Shown here: positions 10,882-22,020 of the stretch, piece after piece
How the letters are laid out: each line of letters starts with the position of its first letter
Position numbering within the stretch: position 1 is the stretch's first letter
NCBI GenBank assembly: GCA_039583875.1
Contig: CM077150.1
Span: 182,966,375-183,030,374, forward strand
Direction of reading: 5' to 3'
Origin: Platanthera guangdongensis
Taxonomy: Eukaryota > Streptophyta > Magnoliopsida > Asparagales > Orchidaceae
Length of the DNA stretch: 64,000 nt
Position numbers and translations under genes: made by a program
The notes under the pieces: generated by a model
What the model saw: only the letters and a program-made list of their open reading frames with translations
Databases searched by the model: none
What the model was told of the DNA's origin: nothing

Positions 10882-12543
10882 ATGTCAGACCATCAACCAG
10901 CCGAGAACCTTGTTCCTTCAAGTGCTTGTGAAGGTTCTCTCTGGGAAGCCTTGGAGCAATCGCGCAGAGAAACTGCCCAACATTTTCAAGCAATCAACCA
11001 TACTCTAGTTGGTATCAATCGGCGATTAGAAGCACAACCTGCAGTAGCGCCGGTTCCTCCAGTCAACCAGACACCTTTGATAGAGAACCCGAAAGTCAAT
11101 TCACCGGCCTACCTGCCAGTCTATCCTCTTGTTTACCCACCAACCTTTCCGCAAGGGCCTGCAACCTCTTTGTGGTCTCAAAATGATTTGTACATAGCTC
11201 GTCAAAACTACTTCTGGGAAGCTTCCCGGGGAAGTCCAGCAAGATTTCTAAATTTTTAGGGAAGTCATCCCTACTCTTCAGCTCTTGCCTTTGCTCCTCC
11301 CATAATAGCTTTTCACATCTATCCACCCACTCCTTTTACAACTACAACTTATGCTCCCATTTTCCTTATATTCCAGGAGAGCAGGAGGAGTCGTCATCGT
11401 TTTTAGAGAATGTTCGACATGAACCAACTCCAGTTAACTTCAAAGAGCCGCGATTGCCAATTTACACTAGAGAAACTGATCCAATGAAGCACCTTTGTGC
11501 TTTTGAATCAATCGTAGCTCTCAGCACCCTCTTAGATGCCACCTAATGCAAACTCTTTATAACAACCTTTTATGGGAAAGTGAGAGATTGGTTCTATGGG
11601 CTGCTTCCTCAGTCCACCACTTCCTTTGCTGATCTGTAGGGAGAGTTTCTGCTCTGGTTTTCTACTTCAACAAAGAGAAAGGGCGGTCCAGAAGCCCTCT
11701 TTGAGATCAGACAATAAGAGAAAGAAACTTGGTATCATTTTTTGGATCGTTTCAAAAAAGAAAACTTGAACATTGAGATCGTCAATCAAGAGATATATCC
11801 AGTGGCTCTTATGCATGGTCTGCGAGAGGGACAACTTAAGTTTGAGGCTAATATTTAAGCATAAAGAACATATCAAGAGTTGATTAGCTTAGCCAACACT
11901 TACATTCGAGGTGGGAAGAGCAATCCCAGTTTCATCTCCAGGCTTGTAGCAAAGAAATATTCTTCTTCTTCTTAATAGTAACCTTCGAGGTCTCCTTGGA
12001 AAGATTTTCCATCCCAAACAAGGAAGGGAATAAAATTTCAACGTCATTGACACTCATTCCAAGGACAGGATCACTTACAAGGTCAGATATTACAATTTCC
12101 AGCCCCACCTTCTTATCAAGCACAAGCTCCGCTAGCAGCTTCGGTTCATGAACTCCAGGATGAAAACTTGTTTGAGTTCGAACTGGATGTAGCCATTCAG
12201 GAAGTAAGCCAAGTTATGAAGGGTTAGCTAATTATAAGAGGCCTTACCAGCCGGCAGATCAAAGATCAAGAGACTCAGATCCGTTCTCTGAGTTTCACAA
12301 AGAAGGAGGGAGGTCAACTGAAAATTGCCGAGCTCTTCGCCAGTTGGTAAAAAAAAATTATGAAGCAAGGCAAATTCCGTGAACTCTTTCCGAAGTGTGA
12401 TCATTCAGATCCATCTACTTCAAAGGGCAAAGAAGTAGAAAATCCCTCTCTGGTCTCAAAGAGGGCAAACCAAGTCAGCAGCATCGACATCTGGGAAACC
12501 GTTGATGCCAACGATGAAGGACCCTTCAGATACATTTTCTGAG
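10882..12543 (+). pseudogene. Element B: decayed gypsy Gag
   Basis: A plus-strand frame opens with an N-terminal helix (SLWEALEQSRRETAQHFQAI, then GINRRLEA) and a Pro-rich linker (to about 11260). After frame changes, the Retrotrans_gag core is legible at about 11440-11900: FESIVALSTLLDAT, then GKVRDWFYGLLPQSTTSFADL, ALFEIRQ, FLDRFKKENLNIEI and ALMHGLREGQLKFEAN. At least five in-frame stops interrupt it (for example in the ...DAT-stop-CKLF and ...IRQ-stop-EKE contexts). A C-terminal piece is seen to 12543 (IMKQGKFRELFPKCDHSD). The GxxxDWFYxLxPxSxxSFxDL pattern is typical of Tat/Athila-type Gag. No protease, RT or integrase follows, so the element is truncated or non-autonomous. Confidence 0.75.
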
Positions 12544-13789
12544 CTGAAGGAGAATAACACAATGTCCTCAAAGCTCATCACAAATCATTACAGGTTGTTT
12601 TTACTTCACATTCTACAAACATTTCTTCTTTAAAGCACTTTTAAGTGTCTCTTACGTTCATTTCAATAAATTTTACGTTAGAGATCGTGTACTGACACAT
12701 TTCACTTTTTGGAGTGCTTCCTACTCTATTTTCTCTTTGTGAAAGTGATCTCTGAACCATTGAGACATTGTCGAATCTTGCTTGGGCCCCCTCAAGGTCG
12801 CACTCTGGCATAAGACCACCATGGCCATATATGCGGGGAGTGTTCGCATATGTGCAGTAGGGGCCATCCAACTCTTGTGCGTCGGACTTTAGGGCTTCGG
12901 ATCTTGGCCAGTATCAAACACAGAGCGCGCATCAAGGGAGGTCCTAGTGTGTTATCTATGCTGTACTTCGCTAGGGATACATTACAGTTATGATGATCTT
13001 TGATTGACAAGCAATGGCGATCAAGTGTAGCCTTATCTCTTCGAACATCTCATGACTGTAATGGTCGAATACTCCATGATACTCTCAATCTGTGCTTTTG
13101 CGGGGCCCACAACTTCGCTGATCTTTCCAAAGGCGAGGAAGGCTATAGACCACTTGGCGTACCTGGCCTAACTTATCAGCGATGTTTGTAACCCGAGGCA
13201 TGAGAGCAGTGTATCTATCGATCCTTTAGGATTTCCTATGTTCTTTCTCTTTTGTGCCCTTCTAAGGTAATGTGGCTAGCCCGTAATAGGTATGACTACA
13301 CTAGTGATGACCTTTCTTGGGCAAGCAATGCTTAAGTCGCACAGGGAACACTTGTGGCGGCATCCGACCTTTTTTGGGTCTTCTACAAGTGTAGGCCTCC
13401 TTTGTCAACTATCTTCTTACAGGTTAACAATTTGAATCCAATTTATAAAAAGGATTTGCAACATCTATTTTGCGTATGCTCATCTTATATGCACTGCTTG
13501 CATGAAGCTCTATCAGATGATGATTTACAAGCTCTTTATTACTCTTATCAGATGTTAATGACATCAATCATTAATCAAAGTATCAGGTTCTCCTTGATTA
13601 ACAAGCCATGCTTTTGAAGTCTAGCTAAGATGGTTTCATCTTGCTAATTTGGATTTCATATGAAAGATATCATATCTGATCTCGCGAAAAGACCATTATC
13701 GCAGTTTGATGTTTATTCGGTTGATAAGAGAGTTTGTCAAACATTTCTTCTGCTATCTGATTATATCTTTCTTATCATATCAACAGTCA
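12544..13789. other. Stretch without recognisable gene between gag remnant and right inverted arm
   Basis: I see no domain on either strand. Open frames are short and lack family motifs. Composition is near neutral. It could be a non-autonomous internal region or the remains of a further element. Confidence 0.5.
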
Positions 13790-15224
13790 ACATTTGCAAG
13801 TCCCCTTCATGTACTTGCAACTCTGTTTTCTTTCATATTTGCTGCTTACTCTTCTTTTTGCAGAGATTAGCAGATATTAGTAAGTTCCCTTTAGGTACTT
13901 GCAACTTACTTTTCTTTCGTATCTGCTTCTAACTCTTTTCTTGCAAAGATTAGCAGATATTTGAAAGTCCTCTTCAGGTACTTGCAGCTTGGTTTCCTAT
14001 CGTATCTTCCTCTAACACTTTTTTTGCAAAGATCAACAGATATTTGCAAGTCCCCTTCAGGTACTTGTAACTTAGTTTTCTTTCATATCTACTGCTTACT
14101 CTTCTTTTTGCAGAGATAAGCAGATATTAACAAGTTCCCTTCAGGTACTTGCAGCTTACTTTTCTTTCATATCTGCTTCTAACTCTTTTCTTGTAGAGAT
14201 TAACAGATATTTTCAAGTTCTCTTTAGGTACTTGCAATTTGTTTTCCTATCGTATCTGCCTATAACTATTCTTTTATAAAGATCAGCAGATAATTGCAGG
14301 TCCCTTTCAGGTACTTGCAACCTAGTTTTCTTTCATATCTACTGCTTACTCTTCTTTTTGTCGTGATTAGCAGATATTAGCATGTTCCCTTCATGTACTT
14401 GTAGCTTACTTTTCTTTCATATCTGCTTCTAACTCTTTTCTTATAGAGATTAGCATATATTTGTAAGTACTCTTCAGGTACTTGCAGCTTGTTTCCCTAT
14501 CATATCTGCTTCTAACTCTTCTTTTGCAGAGATCAGCAGATATTTGCAAGTCCCCTTCAGGTACTTGCAACTTAGTTTTCTTTCATATCTGCTGCTTACT
14601 CTTCTTTTTGTAGAGATTAGCAGATATTAACAAGTTCCCTTCAGATACTTGCAGCTTACTTTCCTTTCATATCAAATTATCACACTTCTCTGTGTAGAGA
14701 TTAGCAGGTATCTGCAAGTACCCTTCAGGTACTTGCAACTTAGTTTTCTTTCATATCCGTTGCTTACACTTCTTTTATAGAGGTTAACAGGTTCTTGCAA
14801 GTTTCTTTCGGGTACTTGCAAGTTATTTTTCTTCTGTACCTACTCTCATCTCTACTTTGCAGAGACTCGCTGGAAGACATTCAAGTCTTCTTCATTTTGT
14901 GTAAGCAAGTCAGGTACATATAAGATGTGCCTCTTTTCGCCCGCATTAACTTTTCCTTTGTAGGAAAAAGATAGGTGTTGGCAAACCCTTTTTGAGGAGA
15001 GCCATCAGATTCTATCTCTCCTTGCCTCTTACTTTTCCAAGGGGAGGATCACGATTTTCATAGGTCTCCAACTTTTTGAAGTTCCCTTCGGGAATTAAAA
15101 AAGTACGGGGATTATGTTGACCCAGAAATCGGCGATCCCTCCCTAGGTAGCTGGCATGCAAGTCGCGACTTACTCCGAGTTCCTCCAGGAGGTCGCGACC
15201 TATCCTCTAGGATGGGCAGATATA
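13790..15224 (-). repeat. Right inverted arm: reverse-complement copy of part of the element B LTR
   Basis: Reading the minus strand from 15224 reproduces 9722-10795 closely: the stretch at 15160-15224 matches 9722-9800 (GGATAGGTCGCGACCTCCTG), then the CCCGAAGGGAACTTC block, then the AAGAGGCACATCTT block. The tandem unit follows in about thirteen copies. On the plus strand the phase marker CAGGTACTTG (and variants) falls at 13808, 13892, 13975, 14058, 14142, 14225, 14308, 14392, 14475, 14558, 14642, 14726 and 14809. The spacing is therefore 83 or 84 bp throughout. The outer end stops at 15224 where the Harbinger terminus begins, so this arm is truncated relative to the left one. Confidence 0.8.
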
Positions 15225-15619
15225 GGCTCTGTTTGGGGCAGCTCTGGCGGATTGAAAAGCTGCTGTCCGGATAGAGCTGTTTTGAAATAGATTTCTGGGG
15301 AGCAGTTTTGAAAAGCTGCAGAGTGTTTGGGTGTTATGTGCAGAAGTGTGCTTTGAAGAGCAATTTTCTTTTTTTAGCTATTTGGAGAAACGGCTTTTGG
15401 AAGCTGTTTTTTAAAAAATGAAAATATATAAATATTTAAAAATAACTGATACACAAGTGTCTTTTACATAGTTGTAGCAAATAGAAAAAAAGGTCTTGCA
15501 ACATCCGACGACTCCTTTTTCCAATCCTTTCGATCACCTGTTCAAAAAAAAAATTGATATGAATCAAACTTTTGATACTTTTAACCCTTTAAATTTTTAG
15601 TAAGCGTTGGATCGAATTT

Positions 15620-16941
15620 TTACCTGCGCGCGCTGTATATCTCTTCGTCAATGTTTTCTCGTACTGTAAACATATGTTCTTCTCCAGCAGCATCATGCAT
15701 ATCGCTTTCAATTTCATCCTCTGCCGCAGGTTCCTCAGCCCATGAGGGAACGAAAGAAGACTCATCAGCATCACAAGCATTAAACTCAGGGTCCCAGCGA
15801 GAAGGATGTCTCCGAATGAAGTTATGTAAGGTCATTGTCGCTAGCATAATGGAACGTTGTTTCTTGAAGTTGTACTGTGGCATTTTGCTCAAAATGTGCC
15901 ACTTCTTTTTCCACACTCCAAACGTTCGCTCGATTACACTACGAAGAGATGAATTCGCCTTATTGAAATGTTCTTGCCTTCCTTGTACAGGCCGACTCCC
16001 ACGGGAAAAGTCAGCCAAGTGATATCTTGTTTCTGGATACGGCTTCAGATAACCCATCTTTAACGGGTAACCAGCATCCACTAAATAATATTTACCTGCA
16101 TTTATTTGGTTTGTTAAGCAGGTAAACATTATGAAATACAAACAATTTGAATGAATGTAAACATATTGATTAGTATACCTTGTGGGGGATGCGGAAAGTG
16201 CAATCTATCGTCGGCCAATGCCCATGTAAAGATGCGACTATCATGAGCAGATCCTTCCCATCCAGCGAGGGCAAATGTAAAGAACATGTTAAAATCACAG
16301 ACTGCCATTACATTTTGGGTCGTCGTGCCATGACGTCCTATGTATCGTACTTGATCTTCTATGGGTATCCTCCCATCAACAAGTGTACCGTCAATGACAC
16401 CAATGCAATCCTTGAAAAATGGCATGTAACGAGGATCATACCTTATCTCACCCGAAATCTCTCTGAATTGACAGTCAATAGGCTTTATAGCATCAATTGA
16501 GAGTAACAAAAGAGATCTCAGCCCTTTCGAAAAATATCTACTTATTGTTTCGGTCGAGTGCTGGAACCATTCTTTCGTCAATCTAACGGAACCTCCTTGT
16601 ACTAAGATATACAATGTAATCCCTAGGATTTCTCTTGAAGACGTCCGCTGTGATCCTTGAAGTTCAGCATCTGCTTCTAGTTTATGGAGTAAATCTACAA
16701 AAATGCATTTAGACATCCTAAATGCGTCATGTATTCTATCTGGATGTCCTTCTAGTAACTCTTTGATCCATTTCAAACCAATTTGGGTAGATGTCGTGCA
16801 TGGACGTGTATCTCGAACATGATAATTCATCCTCTCGATCGATTACATAACTACACTGCAATATTTTATATATTGTCTCCGCTCTGGCGAAAGACTGGTT
16901 GAATCCCCAGAATCTTCAGGGGAGGAGTCATGCTCTTCCAT
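15620..16941 (-). pseudogene. PIF/Harbinger transposase (DDE), two exons, one stop
   Basis: The main exon (16830 down to 16179) carries a helix-turn-helix region (SSREILGITLYILVQGGSVR) and the catalytic core: first Asp in DCIGVIDGT, second Asp in GSAHDSRIF. A canonical 83-bp intron (16178-16096, GT...AG on the minus strand) joins it to the second exon starting KYYLVDAGYP, which holds the catalytic Glu in RSVIERTFGVWKKKW. The frame closes at 15620. Upstream, an in-frame start MEEHDSSPEDSGDS at 16941 is followed by a TAA at 16843-16845, just before the Met at 16830. If that stop is not spliced out, the N-terminus is lost. All three catalytic residues remain, so decay is recent or mild. In the family this enzyme cuts and rejoins the element with help from the Myb-like partner. 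Confidence 0.85.
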
Positions 16942-17182
16942 TATTAGTATCTGCATTCAAAGCATAATAGAACACTTATCATATATATGTTAAGATGATA
17001 ACAAAAAATCTATTACAGTTTTAGATCTAGTAGTACTCAAAAATGAAGGACGACATTAAAAAGTAAACATAAACATTATAGTGTTTTACATGCAAAACAT
17101 AAAAGGAGATTTCGATCAAGGTAAGCTCGTATCACTGAGCCCTCTTCTCGTATGCCTTCATAATCCACCAAACCCTCATATC

Positions 17183-18073
17183 TTATGGGATACTCATGAA
17201 GATCTCCCTAGTGGTCTTGTCCCTGATGTGCTCGAGAGCAAAGTAATATAGATCCAGGTTTGCCCGTAGCTCCGGGCTACTGGAAATCAACTCCACAACC
17301 TCTTTGACCATGACAACTGGTGGAGGCTTCAATGCTAGAGTGGATTGATGCAAATCTGTCATCAAAGAAAATGCCATTCCTTTGTTCCTCCATATCTTCC
17401 TTTTTTTACACACCGAGGAGGACACATTCCTAGGAGGTGTTGTAGCTCCCCCGTATTCTTCAGGTCCACTTTGATTGATTTCCATGTTATCTGCCACATC
17501 ATCGTCTTCCAACTGGATCCTCCCCACATCAGGTGGCAAACTCCCAATTGAAGGATCCCAAGAGTCTTCTCCAGTTGCGACTACCTGACTGAACATAGTA
17601 TTCAATTTCTCCTCCAACTCTGGTGCAATACCTCCGCACCGAAATTTTTTCGCCGTTGGAACAACCTGTTGTAATCAATGTATCAATGTTAAAATATGGA
17701 AAAATAAGAAATAATTTAATGAAATGAAACTTTAATTTGTTCGGACCTTAATCTTCTCTGCCCACCATTCCTCTGAGGCAACAATAGTTCTCTTCTCTGG
17801 ATCCCAGCCTAAACCAGTCTCACCATGTTTCAGTTCCTTCCATAACTTTCAATCTTTCTTCAAATGATCCCATTTATATTTCATTTGCATTCGATTGTAG
17901 CTTTTCCCTGTGCGTTCTTTAAACCCCGTAATCAGATTTTTCCACCCTTCTTTGCTGAAGTGGGTGGTTGGCCGATTCCCCAAACCAATCTCTTTTATGC
18001 AGAGATCGCAAAATAATGTCACTTCACCTGACTCCCAACTCGCTACGATTCCTCCTTCATTTGGTTTTACCAT
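17183..18073 (-). pseudogene. Harbinger Myb/SANT-like accessory protein
   Basis: From the Met at 18073 (MVKPNEGG) the frame shows the Myb/SANT-like domain found as the second ORF of plant Harbinger elements: TLFCDLCIKEIGLGNRPTTH, then HFSKEGWKNLITGFKERTG and YNRMQMKYKWDHLKKD. A TGA at 17849-17851 replaces the expected Trp after KKD. Reading continues in the same frame (KLWKELKHGETGLGWDPEKR, then EEWWAEKIK) to a probable 81-bp intron (17746-17666), then VVPTAKKFRCGGIAPELEEK and the acidic C-terminal part that ends at 17183. In the family it binds subterminal DNA and carries the transposase into the nucleus. The single nonsense change makes this copy probably inactive. Confidence 0.8.
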
Positions 18074-18118
18074 TATGCTATAAACTAATAAAATTAAAAT
18101 AAGAATTACTAATAATAC

Positions 18119-19665
18119 ACACGTACACAAAAAAACCTAACACACACATACACTTTCACACACACACATTCATGCACCCACATAAAGCAAAACAAACACA
18201 AAACACACACACACACACATTTTGCACATACATTAACACAAACCAAAACAAAAACACATACACACACATATACATTCACACACACACACACACATTCATA
18301 AACACAAACACACCACATACCACCCCAATCAATTATAACAAACAATGATTTTGAGAGGGAGAATGAAGATTTATCAACGAAAATTAGGGCATCTAATGCA
18401 GTAGGCCCTATAGGTTTTTCCTTGAAGGAGAAAGATCTCTCTTTGATGTTGGAGAGGGTTACTATGAACTACATCAAAAGATTATTGATTCACCATGTAC
18501 AAATAGGTATAAAAAACAAACACACAACACACACACATCCACACTCATACACATTCAAAAAAAAACAAACACACACATAGACAAACACACACTCACACAC
18601 ACATCCACACATACGCACAATCACAAACCAAAAAACAAACACACAACACACACATCCACACTCATACACACTCACAAAAAAAACAAACACACACATAAAC
18701 ATAAACACACACACACACACACCATCCACACATAAAAATAACACAAACACACACTCTCACACACATCCACACATACGGACAATAACAAACCAAATAACAA
18801 ACACACAACACACACACATCCACACTCATACACATTCACAAAAAAAAAAACAAACACACACAAAAACAAAAACACACACACACACCATCTACACATAAAA
18901 ATAACACAAACACACACTCACACACACATCCACACTCATACACATTCACAAAAAAAACAAACACACACATAAACATAAACACACACACCATCCACACATA
19001 AAAATAACACAAACACACACTCACACACACATCCACACATACGGACAATCAACAACCAAACAACAAACACACAACACACACACATCCACACTCATACACA
19101 TTCACAAAAAAAAACAAACACACACATAAACATAAACACACACACACCATATACACATAAAAATAGCACAAACACACACTCACACACACATCCACACATA
19201 CAGACAATCACCAACCAAATAACAAACACACAACACACACACATCCACACTCATACACATTCGCAAAAAAAAACAAACACACACACAAAAAAAAACAAAC
19301 ACACACACACACACACACCATCCACACATAAAAATAACACAAACACACACTCACACACACATCCAGACATACGAACAATCACCAACCAAATAACAAACAC
19401 ACACACATCCACACTCATACACATTCACAAAAAAAAACAAACACACACATAAACAAAAACACACACACACACACACACACACCATCCACACATAAAAATA
19501 ACACAAACACACACAGGCGGTCAGGCTCCACACTCTACCACATAACACACACCCATAACACATGCACAAATACACAACAACAACACAACCACATACATTT
19601 ACACACACACATACACATATATAGCCACATAAATTTACACACACACATACACAACCAGATACATA
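18119..19665. repeat. CA-rich minisatellite with a unit of about 165 bp
   Basis: Far more than a simple (CA)n run: a composite unit containing CCATCCACACATAAAAATAA, then CACACTCACACACACATCCA, CATACGGACAATCAC, AAATAACAAACACACAACAC and CACTCATACACATTCACAAA. The CCATCCACACATAAAAATA marker starts at 18722, 18885, 18988, 19147, 19318 and 19482, giving spacings of 163, 103, 159, 171 and 164 bp. One unit is shortened. Pure (CA)n tracts of variable length flank and interrupt the units. Minus-strand frames rich in CVCV are repeat artefacts, not proteins. Confidence 0.85.
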
Positions 19666-19950
19666 TACATAGTAGGAACCGAAAAATGCTCAACCGCCTA
19701 TACAACCACATACCACCACACAGTACCACATAAAAATATATGTGGACAAAAATATAGCCCTAACAATCCATAAAAAAATGCATTCCTAACCTTTCCATCA
19801 CATACACAAGCAGAAATAAATTGAAAAAGAGAGTTTGCAGTTATCAAACAATTACCAGGAACCTACCAGAGAGGAGGAGGATGCACGTGAGAAAGAGCTT
19901 TGATTGTCGAGGAGGAAGGAGCGCGGAAAGGAGGAAGATGCTTGATGAAT
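19666..19950. other. Short unassigned stretch between minisatellite and LTR
   Basis: No gene or motif recognised. The purine-rich segment GAGGAGGAAGGAGCGCGGAA just before 19940 might be the 5' untranslated side of the Harbinger element, but no terminus is visible. Confidence 0.3.
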
Positions 19951-20113
19951 TGTAAATATACGTATTTTTATGCACATTAATTTAGTCATTTTCATTTATT
20001 TTCGTCGTTTTTACTTATTTTTGTTCAATAAAATGCTCCTATTCCTGTAAATTTACTTCTAACTTGTTTTATTTTATTTTTCAGAAAAATTCCAAAATCT
20101 GCCAAAATTGGGA

Positions 20114-20676
20114 AGTACACGCCCGTGACACTTTGGTCACGCCCGTGACCGGGCCGTGACATTGCATTTCCCGTGAAATCGGACGATTTCTAAAGTACAA
20201 GCTTGACACGCCTTGCGACACGCCCGTGTCACCCGACACGGGGCGTGACCCAAGCCCGTGTTCACTCCACTCGACGATTCATCTCGACGATCGTCGAGTG
20301 TCGACACCAACAGTCACGCCCAGCGTCACGCCCGTGACCTGGGGCGTGACTCAATTTCCGCTCGACGATTTCGACTCGACACTTTCCGCTCGACATTCGT
20401 CGAGTGTCGACACCAACTGACACGACCAGCGTCACGCCTGTGACCTGGGGCGTGACCTTTCCAGCTAGCCCGATAAGATGCTGCCGAAGACTTTCGGCGC
20501 AACCCGCGCCCGGTTCTACCTCCCCGACACGCCCAGAGTCACGCCCGTGACCTGGGGCGTGACTGCCGCGAACTCAGCCCGAAGTCAACTTTCCTGTCCA
20601 ATCGCCGGCCGCCTTCATGAATAGTAATGTCACGCCCCCCCTACACGCCCGTGACCTAGGGCGTGTACTTAGATTT
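20114..20676. repeat. Palindromic GC module array in the Athila-like LTR
   Basis: Copies of CACGCCCGTGACC, GACACGCCCGTGTC and GGGGCGTGAC, with interleaved CTCGACGATTCGTCGAG-type palindromes (for example 20269-20300). This is the same kind of module as in the chromovirus LTRs, here mainly in a TCACGCCCGTGACC variant. It starts about 165 bp from the LTR 5' end and finishes just before the TATA box. Confidence 0.8.
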
Positions 20677-20682
20677 TTTTGC

Positions 20683-20690
20683 CTATAAAT
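20683..20690 (+). promoter_or_regulatory. TATA box of the Athila-like LTR
   Basis: CTATAAAT, immediately downstream of the GC palindrome array and followed by ordinary-complexity sequence that could be the start of R. Position within the LTR is reasonable for a U3 promoter. No experimental support is possible from sequence. Confidence 0.5.
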
Positions 20691-21654
20691 TGCCCAGTTC
20701 TGTAAGGTCCAAGGGTTCAGATTTTTGGTCCATTTTAGTGTCTTTTTGTGGGCTGCATCCGTGATTTCTAGAGCTATGTAAGAAGATTTCTCCCTCTTTT
20801 CTTTCATGTTTGTTTTTGCTTTAGCTTTAGCTCTTGTAATAGCTTGTAATAGTTTCCTTTAAGTAATAAAAATGTTAGAATTTTCTCTTCATATTTGGCT
20901 TTGGAATGAACACTTGTGCCCACTTTCCTTCTCCTTTTTATCCTTGGTTTCATCTTTGTTCTTCATTTATGAAATGTGTGTGTGTGTGTATGAGTGTAAC
21001 ATGCTTAATATTCATGTTTTTAACTTGTCTTCATGCTTAGGTATGATAGGTTTTCCTCTTTTTCACCATGTCTTTTTCTTGAAAGTAATAGGATTTCATT
21101 CTTATGAATTTATAAATGAGGTTTGAAAAGTGATTTTGTTCTTTTTTTTACTTAGTTTTTCTTTTAGGATTGTAAAACATCTTTTGTTCTTTTCATTTTC
21201 TCTTCACCTTTTTTATCACTTTTATAAATTCTTAAGAATGAAAAAGTTTTAATTTTAATTTTTGAGCACCTTTGATTTTGACTTTATTTTGTAAAACTTT
21301 TTGCTCATTCTCTTTTTATTTGTTCTTTTTTTGTGTTTTGGGTAAGTTTTAGGAGTAGAAATCTTGTTATTTTCATTTATAAGCAACTTTGATTTTTATT
21401 TGTTATTAGTGTGTGTGAGTGTATGAGAATAAATTTTCTTTTGTTCTTCTTAATTTTCATGTTGTGTGTGTGAGTGTATGAGTATAACTTTTTATTGCTT
21501 TCCTCAAATTATGTAGAGTGTGTGAGTGTAGGTGTTAAATTTTAATGCTTTCTTTTAATGCTTTGTTCAAATTTTGTAGAGTGTGTGAGTGTAGGTGTTA
21601 GTTTTATTGCTTTCTTGAAATTCATATGGAGTGTGTGTTTTTGTGTGTATTTAT

Positions 21655-22020
21655 TTCTGCCTACTCGTTAAGAGTTAAATGGCGCATCATTTTAATTTTC
21701 AGTCCTACTCGTTCGAGTAGGACTTGTAATTTTCTTCCTATATTTTTTCGCCTACTCACTTGAGTTAAATGGCCGCACTTTATTTCCCGCCTACTCGTTT
21801 GAGTAGGACTTGTAATTTTCGTTCTTTATTTTTCCGCCTACTCACTTGAGTTAAATGGCCGGATTTTATCTCCCTGTAAATATTTGAGAAAGCCCTGTAA
21901 TCGCATTTATTTTCTCCTACTCATTTGAGTAGGACTCGCTTTCATTTCAGTCCTACTCGTTTGAGTAGGACTTGCAATTTTCAGCTTTTATTTCCCGCCC
22001 CCACTCGTTTGAGTGGGACA
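21655..22020 (+). repeat. Hairpin array CCTACTC-loop-GAGTAGG
   Basis: Perfect 7-bp inverted repeats with a 4-nt loop: CCTACTCGTTCGAGTAGG (about 21704), CCTACTCGTTTGAGTAGG (about 21790), CCTACTCATTTGAGTAGG (about 21916), CCTACTCGTTTGAGTAGG (about 21952) and CCCACTCGTTTGAGTGGG (about 22000). The last copy changes both arms so that pairing is kept. Half-units reading CTACTCACTTGAGTTAAATG alternate with them. Confidence 0.8.

Larger units (their letters stand above)
15225..19950 (-). mobile_element. PIF/Harbinger DNA transposon, left end visible
   Basis: The left terminus GGCTCTGTTTGGGGCAGC at 15225 matches the general form of PIF/Harbinger and Tourist termini (GGSYYTGTTTGG) and is preceded by ATA (15222-15224), compatible with the 3-bp TWA target preference. 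Inside are the two expected genes, transposase (15620-16941) and Myb/SANT-like protein (17183-18073), both on the minus strand. The subterminal region to 15420 is rich in AAAAGCTG/CAGCTTTT-like motifs, as usual. I could not find the matching right terminus; it may have been removed by the LTR beginning at 19951, so the right limit is only an upper bound. Confidence 0.65.

Noticed and set aside
10882..12543. Possible host protein-coding gene
   Set aside because: The Retrotrans_gag core is legible and several in-frame stops interrupt it; an LTR lies directly upstream.
13808..14870. Regularly spaced repeats suggesting a CRISPR array
   Set aside because: The whole 83/84-bp unit is repeated without unique spacers, and the sequence is a plant nuclear repeat.
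18109..19729. Series of minus-strand open frames rich in Cys-Val (CVCVCV) that look like small secreted cysteine-rich proteins
   Set aside because: They are translations of the CA-rich minisatellite; the pattern follows the repeat and all frames are open because CA repeats lack stops.
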